Shown one piece after another: positions 1-9,005 of a stretch of 64,000 bases of DNA. The DNA is from Oscillospiraceae bacterium (GTDB taxonomy: Bacteria > Bacillota > Clostridia > Oscillospirales > Ruminococcaceae). Location of the stretch: positions 1 through 64,000 of the forward strand of contig JAFXBK010000029.1 of assembly GCA_017521825.1 (NCBI GenBank). The letters are read 5' to 3'. The position numbers and the translations under genes were made by a program. The first letter of the stretch is position 1. Every line of letters begins with the position of its first letter. Below the pieces are notes generated by a model, which did no database searches, had not been told where the DNA came from, and saw only the letters and a list, made by a program, of their open reading frames with translations.

Positions 1-1048
1 CTACTTTAAGAGCAGCGGTTGCGGTACGTTTGCCGTTTCTGGTCTGGAGCATATAGAGTTTGCCGTTTTCAACGGTAAATTCCATATCCTGCATATCGTG
101 ATAATGGTTTTCAAGTTTTTTTGCGATGGCAGCAAATTCTTCGTAAATGCCTTCGCGGATGTCGTTGAGCTGTTCGATGCTTTGAGGAGTACGGATACCT
201 GCAACAACGTCTTCGCCCTGTGCGTTGATAAGGAATTCGCCGAAAAGTTTGTTTTCGCCGGTTGCGGGGTTACGGGTAAATGCAACGCCGGTACCGGAAA
301 GGTTGCCGCTGTTACCGAATACCATGGACTGTACGTTTACTGCGGTACCCCAGGTATAAGGAATGTCGTTCATGCGGCGGTAATAGTTTGCACGGGGGTT
401 ATCCCAGGAACGGAAAACAGCTTTAACAGCGCGGATAAGCTGTTCGCGGGGTTCGGTGGGGAAGCTTTCGCCTTTCTGTTCAAGATAGTATTTCTTGAAG
501 CGAACTACCATCTCTTTAAGGTCTTCAGCGTCAAGGTCGGTGTCGTTTTTAACGCCTTTTGCTTCTTTCATCTCGTCGATGATAACTTCGAAAGTGGATT
601 TCGGAACTTCTTCAACAACGTCAGCATACATCTGGATGAAACGACGGTAGGAGTCGTAAGCAAAACGCTCGTTGTTGGTGATTTTTGCAAAACCTTCAAC
701 AACTTCGTCGTTAAGACCAGGGTTGAGGATGGTGTCCATCATGCCGGGCATGGAAGCTCTTGCGCCGGAACGAACGGAAACGAGAAGAGGGTTGTTTTTA
801 TCGCCGAAGGTTTTTCCGGTGATTTCTTCAAGTTTTGCAAGATATTCATAAATTTCTGCCTGGATCTCTTCATTGATCTGGCGGCCGTCCTCATAATACT
901 GGGTGCAGGCTTCGGTGGTTACGGTGAAGCCCTGGGGAACCGGCATTCCGAGGTTGGTCATTTCAGCAAGGTTTGCACCTTTTCCGCCAAGGAGCTCGCG
1001 CATGGAGCCGTTGCCTTCGGAGAAAAGGTAAACATATTTTTTACTCAT
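1..1048 (-). CDS. ppdK: Pyruvate, phosphate dikinase (N-terminal part; gene runs off the window)
   Basis: Interconverts pyruvate, ATP and Pi with PEP, AMP and PPi; in fermenting anaerobes it usually serves glycolysis or gluconeogenesis. The visible 349 codons are the N-terminal nucleotide-binding part. They open MSKKYVYLFSEG, then show LLGGKGANLAEM, the VSVRSGARASMPGMMDT block and GTGVAFTRNPATGE, all typical of PPDK rather than PEP synthase. The full protein is normally about 875 residues, so the phospho-histidine and PEP domains lie outside the window. The ATG at 1046-1048 is preceded on the minus strand by GGAGGAC. The reading frame is open to the window edge. Confidence 0.96.
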   Translation of the reverse strand, partial: MSKKYVYLFSEGNGSMRELLGGKGANLAEMTNLGMPVPQGFTVTTEACTQYYEDGRQINEEIQAEIYEYLAKLEEITGKTFGDKNNPLLVSVRSGARASMPGMMDTILNPGLNDEVVEGFAKITNNERFAYDSYRRFIQMYADVVEEVPKSTFEVIIDEMKEAKGVKNDTDLDAEDLKEMVVRFKKYYLEQKGESFPTEPREQLIRAVKAVFRSWDNPRANYYRRMNDIPYTWGTAVNVQSMVFGNSGNLSGTGVAFTRNPATGENKLFGEFLINAQGEDVVAGIRTPQSIEQLNDIREGIYEEFAAIAKKLENHYHDMQDMEFTVENGKLYMLQTRNGKRTATAALKV

Positions 1049-1230
1049 AATATTGCGTCCTCCCAACTTTAGCAATAAGTAATAACATTAATAGGTTGCA
1101 GGCCAAAAAACAAAGCCATTGTCCTGCATGATACAGTATAACAAAAACTACCGATATTTTCTATATTATTTAGTAAAATTCTGCGATTTTGACGAAATTT
1201 AATAAAAATTTCATTTTTTTATGCTTTTAC

Positions 1231-1259
1231 TTGCAAATTATAAGTAAAACTGGCATAAT
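1231..1259 (+). promoter_or_regulatory. Sigma-70-type promoter for glmU-prs
   Basis: TTGCAA (1231-1236), 17-base spacer, CATAAT (1254-1259), about 40 bases before the glmU start. The 1049-1296 gap separates divergent ppdK and glmU and is AT-rich. Confidence 0.6.
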
Positions 1260-1296
1260 ATATATGTGAATATTGATGAAAAACGGAGGTAGTCTT

Positions 1297-2583
1297 ATGC
1301 AAAATGCTGCGGCTGTAATATATACTTCCGGTTTCGATTTTATGCATAGTAACAAACCTTTTGCATTGAAGGAAGTTGTTTTCCGCCCGATTATCGAATG
1401 GGTGAACGAAGCGCTTGATTCCGCCGGAATTTCCGACAGATGCTATGTTATAAATGAAGGCGAGGAAGAAGTTAAAAAATATACCGGCGAAAGCCCGGTT
1501 TTTGTAAGAAAGGCCGAAAGCGGCCATCCGTTTTATTCCGCAAAGGAATGGATGGATGAAAACGAAGCGGAAAATTTTCTTGCAATTTCCGCCGAAGCGG
1601 TTTTTACAAATCCCGATGTTTTGAAGGCGGCTTTTGAACGCCATGTTTCAAACAGCGAAAAACTTACCGTAATCGCTTCCGCCGGAAGAGAAAGTTTTAT
1701 TAAAGAACTTTCACAAAGCGCGTTCTGGATAACCAAAACTTTCTTTGCGGAAGTTTCCGAAAAAACCGACGGCGAAGATAAAACCGGAGAAAAATTCCTT
1801 GTTGAGGCAATGAAGATTCTTTCCGACCAACAGCTTGTTGCCGCAACCCACGTTGCAGGAAAAAAGGAAATCAACATGAGAGCAACCGACCCCGCAAGCG
1901 TCCTTACTCTCAACGCCGCCGCAAGAACCCTTATTTTTAAAAAGCTCTGCGCCGAAGGCGTCGAATTTGCCTGCCTTGACGGAATCATAATCGAACCTTC
2001 CGTAAAAATCGGAGCGGGAACAACCATTCTTCCCGGAACCATTTTAAAAGGCAAAACCGAAATCGGCGAAAATTGCGTAATCGGCCCCAACAGCTTTATC
2101 GAGGACAGCAGGATTGGCGACGGCGCGGAAGTCAATTCCACCCAGGTCCGTTCTTCCGTTCTTGAAAAAGATGTTAAGATAGGTCCCTGGAGCCAGGTCC
2201 GTCCCGGCTGCATAATCCACGAAGGCTGCAAAATCGGCGACTATGTGGAAATCAAAAACTCCGAAGTCGGCGCAAGAACCGCCGTTGCGCATCTTACCTA
2301 TATAGGCGATGCGGATGTCGGCGAAGCGGTTAACTTTGGCTGCGGATGCTGTATTGCCAACTATGACGGCCAGCATAAACACCGCACCAAAATCGGCGAC
2401 CACGCCTTCCTTGGCTGCAACACAAACCTTGTTGCACCGGTGGAACTGGAAGATTTCGCATATACCGCCGCCGGAACAACCGTTACAAAAAACGTTCCGG
2501 AATATGCTCTTGCTGTCGGAAGAGCAAAACAGGAAAATATCGAAGGCTGGGTAAAAAAGCACGACGCAATAAAAATCAAATAA
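1297..2583 (+). CDS. glmU: GlmU-like protein: intact acetyltransferase domain, degenerate uridylyltransferase domain
   Basis: GlmU normally makes UDP-GlcNAc in two steps: C-terminal acetylation of glucosamine-1-P, then N-terminal uridylyl transfer. Here the C-terminal left-handed beta-helix (about residues 210-428) is well conserved, with hexapeptide repeats, AHLTYIGDADVG, NYDGQHKHRTKIG and LVAPVELED. The N-terminal part aligns in outline, but the LAAGxGTRM nucleotide-binding signature is replaced by IYTSGFDFMHSNKPF and no GDVPL motif is seen. Length is 428 aa against about 456 in Bacillus. ATG 1297 is chosen because GGAGGT lies at 1285-1290; upstream TTG/ATG codons would bury that site. The glmU-prs order is classic for Firmicutes. 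I infer an acetyltransferase-only enzyme. Confidence 0.85.
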   Translation: MQNAAAVIYTSGFDFMHSNKPFALKEVVFRPIIEWVNEALDSAGISDRCYVINEGEEEVKKYTGESPVFVRKAESGHPFYSAKEWMDENEAENFLAISAEAVFTNPDVLKAAFERHVSNSEKLTVIASAGRESFIKELSQSAFWITKTFFAEVSEKTDGEDKTGEKFLVEAMKILSDQQLVAATHVAGKKEINMRATDPASVLTLNAAARTLIFKKLCAEGVEFACLDGIIIEPSVKIGAGTTILPGTILKGKTEIGENCVIGPNSFIEDSRIGDGAEVNSTQVRSSVLEKDVKIGPWSQVRPGCIIHEGCKIGDYVEIKNSEVGARTAVAHLTYIGDADVGEAVNFGCGCCIANYDGQHKHRTKIGDHAFLGCNTNLVAPVELEDFAYTAAGTTVTKNVPEYALAVGRAKQENIEGWVKKHDAIKIK

Positions 2584-2626
2584 GTTAATCAGCAAATTAA
2601 AATAAAAAAACAGGAGAGATTAAAAA

Positions 2627-3592
2627 ATGAACGTTCACGGCAAAGACATTAAAATTTTCAGCGGTAACGCCTATCCCAAGGCAGCTGAAGAAATTGCAAA
2701 AAGTCTCGGACTTCCGCTTGGAAAATGCACCGTCGGCCATTTCGCAGACGGCGAAGTAAGCGTTTCCCTTGAAGAATCCGTCCGCGGCTCCGATGTATTC
2801 ATCGTACAGTCCACCTGCAACCCCGTTAACGACAACCTTATGGAACTCATCATCATGATGGATGCTTTCCGCCGCGCTTCCGCAGGAAGAATTACCGCAG
2901 TAATTCCTTATTTCGGCTATGCACGTCAGGACAGAAAAGCAAAAGCGCGCGACCCGATCTCCGCCAAAGTTGTTGCAAATATGCTTGTAGCAGCCGGCGC
3001 AGACAGAGTCCTTACCATGGACCTTCACGCATCCCAGATCCAGGGTTTCTTCGATATCCCTGTTGATCACCTTATGGGTGCCCCGATCCTTACTCCTTAT
3101 TTCCAGCCCATCGTTCATCATCACGAAGATGAATATGTTGCGGTTTCTCCCGACCACGGAAGCGTAAACCGCGTTCGTAAATTTGCTGAAAAACTCGATA
3201 TTCCGCTTGCGATTATCGATAAACGCCGCCCCAAAGCAAACGTTTCCGAAGTTATGAACATCATCGGTGACGTAAAAGGCAAAAAATGCATTATCCTTGA
3301 CGATATGGTAGATACCGCAGGTACCCTTTGCAACGCCGCAAAAGCTCTTATCGAAATCGGCGGAGCACAGTCCGTAACCGCCTGTGCAACCCACGGTCCT
3401 CTTTCCGGTCCCGCAATCCAGAGAATCAAGGACAGCGTTCTTGAAGAACTCGTTCTTCTCGACACCATTCCGATCAGCGAAGAAAAACGTAAAGAATGCG
3501 GAAAAATCACCGTTCTTCCCGTTGCTCCCGTTTTCGCAGAAGCAATCGAAAGAATCTATGGCGACCGCCCCGTTTCTCCTCTCTTCATTTAA
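2627..3592 (+). CDS. prs: Ribose-phosphate pyrophosphokinase (PRPP synthetase)
   Basis: Forms PRPP from ribose-5-phosphate and ATP for nucleotide, His and Trp synthesis. The 321 aa match the usual length. Visible motifs are [16 protein letters not shown], the ATP-site segment [32 protein letters not shown], and the PRPP-binding loop [14 protein letters not shown] with the DDxxDTxGT pattern. It lies 43 bases after glmU with its own CAGGAGAG site and is probably cotranscribed with it. A strong terminator follows. Confidence 0.97.
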   Translation: MNVHGKDIKIFSGNAYPKAAEEIAKSLGLPLGKCTVGHFADGEVSVSLEESVRGSDVFIVQSTCNPVNDNLMELIIMMDAFRRASAGRITAVIPYFGYARQDRKAKARDPISAKVVANMLVAAGADRVLTMDLHASQIQGFFDIPVDHLMGAPILTPYFQPIVHHHEDEYVAVSPDHGSVNRVRKFAEKLDIPLAIIDKRRPKANVSEVMNIIGDVKGKKCIILDDMVDTAGTLCNAAKALIEIGGAQSVTACATHGPLSGPAIQRIKDSVLEELVLLDTIPISEEKRKECGKITVLPVAPVFAEAIERIYGDRPVSPLFI

Positions 3593-3611
3593 TTTAAAGA
3601 TTATACTACAT

Positions 3612-3647
3612 AAAAAACTCCTGCCGGTTTCCGGCAGGAGTTTTTTT
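3612..3647 (+). terminator. Intrinsic terminator of glmU-prs
   Basis: An 11-bp perfect stem (ACTCCTGCCGG / CCGGCAGGAGT, 3-base loop) is followed by a run of seven T. Confidence 0.9.
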
Positions 3648-3657
3648 GTTCCCAAAG

Positions 3658-3687
3658 CAAAAAAAAGACCGCCTTTCAGGCGGCCTT
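3658..3687 (-). terminator. Intrinsic terminator of the macrodomain gene
   Basis: On the minus strand AAGGCCGCC pairs with GGCGGTCTT (one G-U) across a 5-base loop and is followed by T residues. It sits back-to-back with the prs terminator between convergent genes. Confidence 0.8.
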
Positions 3688-3706
3688 TAATATTTTAATT
3701 TTAAAA

Positions 3707-4237
3707 TCAATCTTCGTCCTCAAGTCTGCCAAGAGCGCGCATTACTTTGTCGTAAGCGGCTTTGGTGTTGAAATCGAAGCAAACGAGCTTAACATCTTCA
3801 AGGCAGGTGTCCTGTTCAAGATATTCGAGAATGGTGTTGATTGCAAGTTCAGCAGCTTTTGCAAGGGGATAGCGGTATGCGCCGGTGGAAATGGAAGGGA
3901 AAGCAACGGTTTTGCAGTTATATTCAACAGCAAGATCGAGGGATTTGATGTAGCACTGGCGAAGAAGTTCCGCTTCGTTGGTAAGGCCGTTGTTCCAGAC
4001 GGGACCTACGGTGTGGATGATGTATTTTGCGTCAAGTTTAAAACCGGGGGTAATTACTGCGTCACCGGTTTTGCAACCGCCGATTCTTCTGCAGCAGCTG
4101 AGAAGTTCTGCGCCTGCGGCGGCATGGATCGCGCCGTCAACGCCTTCGCCGCCCATAAGGCTGGTGTTTGCTGCGTTTACGATTGCGTCAACTTTCATAT
4201 TGACAATGTTGCCTTTAACAACGGAAAAATTGGTCAT
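3707..4237 (-). CDS. Macrodomain protein (putative ADP-ribosyl/O-acetyl-ADP-ribose hydrolase)
   Basis: A single macrodomain of 176 aa. VDAIVNAANTSLMGGEGVDGAI near the N-terminus is the ADP-ribose-binding loop, and AFPSISTGAYRYP is the second loop of the YmdB/MacroD class. Such enzymes remove ADP-ribose or deacetylate O-acetyl-ADP-ribose in the cytoplasm. The N and GGVDGAI-type residues expected for activity are present. It ends in an acidic EDED tail. The gene lies downstream of the PH-domain gene at 4262 in the same direction (24-base gap) and may be cotranscribed. Confidence 0.9.
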   Translation of the reverse strand: MTNFSVVKGNIVNMKVDAIVNAANTSLMGGEGVDGAIHAAAGAELLSCCRRIGGCKTGDAVITPGFKLDAKYIIHTVGPVWNNGLTNEAELLRQCYIKSLDLAVEYNCKTVAFPSISTGAYRYPLAKAAELAINTILEYLEQDTCLEDVKLVCFDFNTKAAYDKVMRALGRLEDED

Positions 4238-4261
4238 TTCAGAATCGTTCCTTTCTTTTTA

Positions 4262-4636
4262 TCAAAGCTCGCCGTCAAAATCGCCGTCAACATCTGCATC
4301 GATGTTAAGGGTGTTGATGGTTCTTCTCTTCATGCGCTGTTCTTCGGAACATTCCACAATGAAGTTTTTGATTTCTTTTGCGTTTTTGATGTTTTTAAGA
4401 ACAAGCTGACCGTGGGTAACGTCGCTTGTTTTGCAGATAACGGTGGCAATTCCGAAAATCCTTTGCAAAAGGGAAACGGAAAGGACTGTATCCTGGATTT
4501 TATACATATAACAATCGTTTTCAACCCTGGTTAAAAAACCGGAATTAATGGTAATCTGTTCTTCGGAAACTGTGTACTTGGTAAAAGTAAAAGGAAGACC
4601 GAAGAGAAGCCAACGTTTTTTTTCAACGAATGCCAT
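4262..4636 (-). CDS. Small PH-domain-like protein (DUF304/YdbS-type) without membrane helices
   Basis: About 124 aa. The core FTKYTVSEEQITINSGFLTRVENDCYMYKIQDTVLS has the alternating beta-strand pattern of bacterial PH-like domains, where a Y/I-x-G-hydrophobic strand precedes an 'I-Q' strand. The C-terminus is acidic (DADVDGDFDGEL). ATG 4636 is chosen over a start at 4660 because an AGGGTGG site precedes it. No function is known to me; family assignment is by pattern and moderately secure. Confidence 0.6.
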   Translation of the reverse strand: MAFVEKKRWLLFGLPFTFTKYTVSEEQITINSGFLTRVENDCYMYKIQDTVLSVSLLQRIFGIATVICKTSDVTHGQLVLKNIKNAKEIKNFIVECSEEQRMKRRTINTLNIDADVDGDFDGEL

Positions 4637-4702
4637 AAAAAACACCACCCTTTCTATCATATTATAACATCTTTTGAATAAATATCAAGGCTTTTTACCA
4701 AT

Positions 4703-6724
4703 CTAACAGAACAGTTTTGATACAATATTTATAATAAAACAAATCGAAAACCCGGTTAAAAGCGGAACCAGAACCGAGGCAAAAACCCATTTTGCGCTTT
4801 TGGTCTCTTTAAAAACCGTAATGATGGTTGTGGCGCATGGCCAATGGAAAAGGAAAAAAACAATGGTGCAAAGGGCGGTAACGGGCGTAAAACCGTTTTC
4901 GGAAAAAAGCCGGGCGGTTTCGGAAAGGCTTCCGAGTTCCGTAAGGGTTCCGCCGGAATATCCCATTGCCATTATCGGAAGGGCAATTTCGTTGGCCGGA
5001 AGGGAAAAGATAAAGCCGCAGAGAATGTTTCCGTCAAGGCCGAAAAGTTTTGCAAAAGGGTTGAGCACCGCGGCAAAAATTTCAAAAATAGTATTCCCGC
5101 CAAAGGAAAAATTTGAGCACAGCCAGATTATAATTCCCGCCGGAACGGCAACCAGAACCGCCCTTCCAAGGATTTTTAAGGTTCTGTCGAAAACCGAGCG
5201 GATTATAACCTTTCCGAATTTCGGAAGGCGATAGGGCGGAAGTTCAAGGGTAAAGCTTGCGGGAACGCCTTTGAGCACCGTTTTTGAAAGGATTTTTGAA
5301 ACCAGAAGTGTCATGAGCACAGAAAAAGCAACCGCCAAAGTAAGTATCAATGCGCCGAGCACGGAAGAACCGGTAAAAAACATTGTTATAAGGGCGATTA
5401 TCGCCGGAAGACGCCCGTTGCATGGCATAAAGCTGTTCGTGATAATTGCAATAAGCCTTTCCCGCGGCGAATCGATAATTCTTGCGCCGGTAACTCCGAC
5501 CGCGCCGCATCCGATTCCCATGCACATGGTAAGCGCCTGTTTTCCGCAGGCGCCGGCAAAACCAAAACCCCGGTCAAGGTTAAAAGCAACCCTTGGAAGA
5601 TATCCGATATCCTCGAGAATTGTGAAAAGCGGGAAGAAAATCGCCATCGGCGGAAGCATAACCGCAACCACCCAGCTTAAAACGTTCCAGATTCCGTCGA
5701 TAAACAGGCTTTTGAGCATTGGCGGAAAACCAAAGCCGGAAAGAAAACTTTCAAGCCGTATCCCAACCCACGAAAATGCTTCGGAAAGAAGCTGGGAAGG
5801 ATAATTGGCTCCGGAAACCGTAAGCCAGAAAATAAATCCGAAAAGGGCGAGCATCACCGGAATCCCGAAAAGCTTACCCGTGAGCACCGAATCGATTTTT
5901 TCGTCCCTGGAACATGATTTGTTGGAAGAAAAAGAAACCGCCGAAAGACAGATTTCTTCCGCTCGAAGGGCAATGCAGGCGGAAATTTTATCCGGAAAAT
6001 CAGAAGGAACGGTTATGCCTGAAAGAACGGTGCTCAAATTTTGGTTTTCCGAAAGTTTTCCGAAACGTTTTTCGAATTCAGCAACAAAACCGTGCTCGTT
6101 TTTTGAAATTTCAAAAACCGGGAAAACTCCGCTTGTTCCGAATTCTTTTTCAAGAACCGGCCGAACCGCTGAAACAAGGTCATCAATGCTTTTAGGATAT
6201 CTCAAAGGTTTAAAATCCGCGGAAAGTTTTCCTTCCGCAAGTTCAAACATCATTTTTTTAAGTTCGCCGATTCCTTCGCCGTTCGCCGCGGAAATTCCGA
6301 TAGCCGGAAGGCCGGTTTCCCTTGAAAGGGCGGAAATATCTATTTCAATCCCTTTTTTGCGCGCGTCATCAAGCATGTTTACGCAAAGAACGGTTTTTGG
6401 AACAAGCTGCGCCACCTGCAGGGCAAAAATAAGGTTCCGTTCAAGGGAACAGGCGTCGCAAAGTACCACCGCCCCTTCGAATTTTTCAAAACAAAGAAAG
6501 TTTCTGGTCACCTCTTCTTCCGCAGAATCTGCCGAAAGGGAATACGTTCCCGGAAGGTCGATGAGTTTTATCTCCTTTTTACCGTTTTTAACGGTTCCTT
6601 CCGCGGAACCGACTGTTTTTCCGGACCAGTTTCCGGTATGTTGCTTCATTCCGGTAAGCGCGTTGAAAACGGTGCTTTTTCCAACGTTGGGGCTTCCCGT
6701 AAGGGCAATTTTTCCGATAATCAA
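4703..6724 (-). CDS. feoB: Ferrous iron transporter B (G-protein-coupled permease)
   Basis: Fe2+ uptake permease, 673 aa. The N-terminal G domain shows GSPNVGKST (residues 10-18), DLPGTY (56-61) and NMLDD, followed by the helical GDI domain. The membrane part carries the two gate segments, including the region around AFNLDRGFGFAG and ITNSFMPCNGRLP, which holds the conserved Cys. A TTG start overlaps the feoA stop (TTGA), so the two are translationally coupled. Feo is the main iron route in anaerobes, where iron is Fe2+. No FeoC is present. Confidence 0.97.
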   Translation of the reverse strand: MIIGKIALTGSPNVGKSTVFNALTGMKQHTGNWSGKTVGSAEGTVKNGKKEIKLIDLPGTYSLSADSAEEEVTRNFLCFEKFEGAVVLCDACSLERNLIFALQVAQLVPKTVLCVNMLDDARKKGIEIDISALSRETGLPAIGISAANGEGIGELKKMMFELAEGKLSADFKPLRYPKSIDDLVSAVRPVLEKEFGTSGVFPVFEISKNEHGFVAEFEKRFGKLSENQNLSTVLSGITVPSDFPDKISACIALRAEEICLSAVSFSSNKSCSRDEKIDSVLTGKLFGIPVMLALFGFIFWLTVSGANYPSQLLSEAFSWVGIRLESFLSGFGFPPMLKSLFIDGIWNVLSWVVAVMLPPMAIFFPLFTILEDIGYLPRVAFNLDRGFGFAGACGKQALTMCMGIGCGAVGVTGARIIDSPRERLIAIITNSFMPCNGRLPAIIALITMFFTGSSVLGALILTLAVAFSVLMTLLVSKILSKTVLKGVPASFTLELPPYRLPKFGKVIIRSVFDRTLKILGRAVLVAVPAGIIIWLCSNFSFGGNTIFEIFAAVLNPFAKLFGLDGNILCGFIFSLPANEIALPIMAMGYSGGTLTELGSLSETARLFSENGFTPVTALCTIVFFLFHWPCATTIITVFKETKSAKWVFASVLVPLLTGFSICFIINIVSKLFC

Positions 6725-6957
6725 GGTTCTTTCACCCCCAGAATTGTTTTTGAATCAAGATTGCGGAGGGCAATTACGCTTCCCCTTATAAAAAACGCCT
6801 TCGGGTCGCCGAAAGGGCTTACCCGCACGCATTTTACCTTTGTTCCGGGAACAAAACCAAGGTCAAAAAGCCGCTGCCGAAGGTTTCCGGCGGTTTTGAT
6901 TTCTTTTATCAGGGCGAGTTCGCCTTTTTTCATATCGCAAAGCGAGAAATTTTCCAA
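6721..6957 (-). CDS. feoA: Ferrous iron transport protein A (SH3-like)
   Basis: A 78-aa SH3-like protein with the signature LRQRLFDLGFVPGTKVKCVRVSPFGDP and a final GSVIALRNLD block. It is needed for FeoB activity, probably through cytoplasmic contact. A TTG at 6957 with GGAGC upstream is the best start; ATG 6933 would cut into the first strand. The operon is feoA-feoB. Confidence 0.93.
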   Translation of the reverse strand: MENFSLCDMKKGELALIKEIKTAGNLRQRLFDLGFVPGTKVKCVRVSPFGDPKAFFIRGSVIALRNLDSKTILGVKEP

Positions 6958-7143
6958 AAAATCAGCTCCAGTTTTTAAAAATGTGGAATTTACCCATTAT
7001 CAAAATATGAAAAAAACCGTGCCGCGGATAAAGTTTACCGAAAATTAACTTTTTGTTTTCAAAAACCGCTCAATTTTCGGTGACATTTGCGGTAAAATAT
7101 AGTAAAATAAAAATGCAAAGAAATAATTGAGGGAGGAATTTTT

Positions 7144-7524
7144 GTGGCATTTTTTGATAAGATAAACGATTTTGCAAAAACAGCAACGGAAAAGACCAAC
7201 AACGCTATTGAAACAACAAAACTTTCGGCAAAAATTGAATCCGAACAGCGTACCCTTAACGATATCATAAGAAAAATCGGCGAACATTACGTCGCAAAAA
7301 TAGATTCGGGCGAAGTTCTTGACGAAGAAGTTATGGCGATTTACGAGGGCGTTATCGAAAGCAGAAATAAAATTGCCGAAATGCGCGCGGAAATAGAAGC
7401 GCTTAAAACACCGAAGCCCGTTTCGGAACCCGCGGAACAGGAACAGAAGTTTTGCCCATATTGCGGAAAACAGCTTGACGTTTCCGCTAAATTCTGTCTT
7501 AACTGCGGAAAACAACAGCCCTGA
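7144..7524 (+). CDS. Coiled-coil zinc-ribbon protein
   Basis: 126 aa, GTG start with GGGAGG upstream. Residues 1-95 are a charged, helical, probably coiled-coil region (FFDKINDFAKTATEKTNNAI and following). The C-terminus is a double-zinc-ribbon-like knuckle: CPYCGKQLDVSAKFCLNCGKQ, with two CxxC pairs. A GTGACA-N17-TAAAAT promoter-like sequence lies upstream. Proteins of this type are common in Clostridia and are of unknown role; no enzymatic function can be assigned. Confidence 0.85.
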   Translation: MAFFDKINDFAKTATEKTNNAIETTKLSAKIESEQRTLNDIIRKIGEHYVAKIDSGEVLDEEVMAIYEGVIESRNKIAEMRAEIEALKTPKPVSEPAEQEQKFCPYCGKQLDVSAKFCLNCGKQQP

Positions 7525-7533
7525 TAAAAAACA

Positions 7534-7566
7534 AAAAAAGCCGCCATCAGGCGGCTTTTTCTTTTT
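7534..7566. terminator. Bidirectional intrinsic terminator
   Basis: AAAAAGCCGCC / GGCGGCTTTTT with a 4-base loop, A-run before and T-run after. It serves the convergent genes on both sides. Confidence 0.88.
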
Positions 7567-7572
7567 TTAAAA

Positions 7573-8442
7573 TCAGATTTCGATAAGTTCGTAATCGTCG
7601 GTGCCGAAGCCGAGTTCAAGGGCGGCTTCGATGGTGTGAACACCGTTTCTGCTTTCGATTCTTTCAAGAAGGTGGTCGCGGCCCGGGTCATCCGTAGCGG
7701 CATAAACAAGGTCAAGGCAGGCTTTGTCGATGGCGATGGGGTCAAGGCTGCAAAGAATTCCGATATCCTTCATGCAGGGGTCTTCCGCAACGGCGCAGCA
7801 GTCACAGTCAACGGACATATTTTTCATAACGTTGATGTAGGCGGCCTTTCCGCCGAAATATTTTACAACGGAGGAAGCGGCATCCGCCATGGATTCAAGG
7901 AAGGAATCATGGTCGGAAGTCCAGATTTCTTCCGGAACGCCGGCGCCGTGGATATATGCTTTTCCAAAGGAGGAAGCAACGCCGATGGAAAGCTGTTTAA
8001 GTGCGCCGCCGTATCCGCCCATGGGGTGACCTTTAAAATGGGAAAGAACAAGAAGAGAATCGTAATTGGCTATGTTTTTGCCGACAAAGTTCTTTTTGAT
8101 AACTTTTCCGTTCGGAATCGGAAGTTCAAGGTCAGGGCCTTCCGCATCAAGAAGGTCAACGGGGAAATATTTGTTCCAGCCGTGTTCTTCAAGAGTTTTA
8201 AGATGTTTTTCGGTGGTGTTGCGGGTGCCTTCATAAGCGGTGTTGCATTCGGTAACAACGCCGCCGACTTTATCGATAAGTTCCTTCCAGAATTCCGGGT
8301 GGAGAAAGTTCTGATTTCCGGTTTCGCCGGAATGAACTTTTACGGCAACTTTTCCGGGAAGTTCGGGAGAAAGAGCTTCATAAACTTTCATAAGTCCATC
8401 CGGGGTTATATCACGGGTAAAATAAACTTTGGCTTTTTCCAT
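7573..8442 (-). CDS. DUF362 family protein
   Basis: 289 aa. The N-terminal KVAVKVHSGETGNQNFLHPEF, the ECNTAYEGTR segment and LSHFKGHPMGGYGGALKQLSIG are the hallmarks of DUF362 proteins. In many anaerobes these are fused to 4Fe-4S ferredoxin domains, but this copy has none. It carries the Cys-rich segment MSVDCDCCAVAEDPC, which could bind a metal or cluster, and ends with DPIAIDKACLDLV. The biochemical role is unproven. Confidence 0.88.
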   Translation of the reverse strand: MEKAKVYFTRDITPDGLMKVYEALSPELPGKVAVKVHSGETGNQNFLHPEFWKELIDKVGGVVTECNTAYEGTRNTTEKHLKTLEEHGWNKYFPVDLLDAEGPDLELPIPNGKVIKKNFVGKNIANYDSLLVLSHFKGHPMGGYGGALKQLSIGVASSFGKAYIHGAGVPEEIWTSDHDSFLESMADAASSVVKYFGGKAAYINVMKNMSVDCDCCAVAEDPCMKDIGILCSLDPIAIDKACLDLVYAATDDPGRDHLLERIESRNGVHTIEAALELGFGTDDYELIEI

Positions 8443-8480
8443 AAAAATAAATACCTCAAGAAAAATTTAAAAAAACAAAA

Positions 8481-8502
8481 TGGCGGGAGCAAGCCCCCGC
8501 CA
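8481..8502 (-). terminator. Terminator of the YegP-like gene
   Basis: TGGCGGG / CCCGCCA stem. On the minus strand it is followed by TTTTGTTTTTTT. Confidence 0.75.
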
Positions 8503-8513
8503 AGCTTAACAAA

Positions 8514-8882
8514 TTATTCTTCAACAATTTCTGCTTCGGGAGCGTTTTTGCGGACGGATTCGATTCCGTTTTCGCAGGAAGCTTTTGCTTTATAACCTTC
8601 GGAAGCAAGAATAATCTCGCCGTTGCGTGCTTTAAGGCGGAAGCGGAATTCGCCGGCTTTATCGGTATAAATTTCGAATTTGGGGCAGGTTGCCGCTTCG
8701 ATGGTTTCGGCGGTCTGGTCCTCAAGGTTTGCAATTTCTGCGTTTTTCTTTACGGATTCAATGCCTTTAAGGCAGGCTTCTTTTCCGGAATAAACTTCGG
8801 AAACGCCGATAATCTGGCCGTTGGTGGCAAGAAGGTTGAATTTAACGCCGGTGGCGGTTTCTTTAACTGCAAATTTTCCCAT
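8514..8882 (-). CDS. YegP-like protein with two DUF1508 repeats
   Basis: 122 aa made of two tandem units of about 50 residues. Unit one contains KFNLLATNGQIIGVSEVYSGKEAC and its GIESVKKNA end. Unit two contains FRFRLKARNGEII, SEGYKAKASC and GIESVRKNA. This is the two-copy arrangement of E. coli YegP. The function is unknown. The ATG at 8882 follows an AAGGAGAAAA site; a longer upstream frame has no ribosome site. Confidence 0.9.
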   Translation of the reverse strand: MGKFAVKETATGVKFNLLATNGQIIGVSEVYSGKEACLKGIESVKKNAEIANLEDQTAETIEAATCPKFEIYTDKAGEFRFRLKARNGEIILASEGYKAKASCENGIESVRKNAPEAEIVEE

Positions 8883-8973
8883 GATTTTTTCTCCTTTCCT
8901 TAAAGAAAACAAAAGGTTTTGGTTTGGTTTAATCTTATCACCTTTCACAAAATTTTTCAACAGAAAAACAAAA

Positions 8974-8999
8974 TGAGCACGGAAAAACTTCCGTGCTCA
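8974..8999 (-). terminator. Terminator of the first aldo/keto reductase
   Basis: TGAGCACGGAA / TTCCGTGCTCA, 4-base loop, followed on the minus strand by TTTTG. Confidence 0.8.
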
Positions 9000-9005
9000 A
9001 AAGGA

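Noticed and set aside
98..1072. A 324-codon plus-strand frame across ppdK
   Set aside because: The minus strand encodes unmistakable pyruvate phosphate dikinase over the same bases.
1080..1140. A regulatory leader hairpin for ppdK (TGCAGG / CCTGCA)
   Set aside because: The stem is short, competing pairings exist and there is no T-run; too weak to report as a feature.
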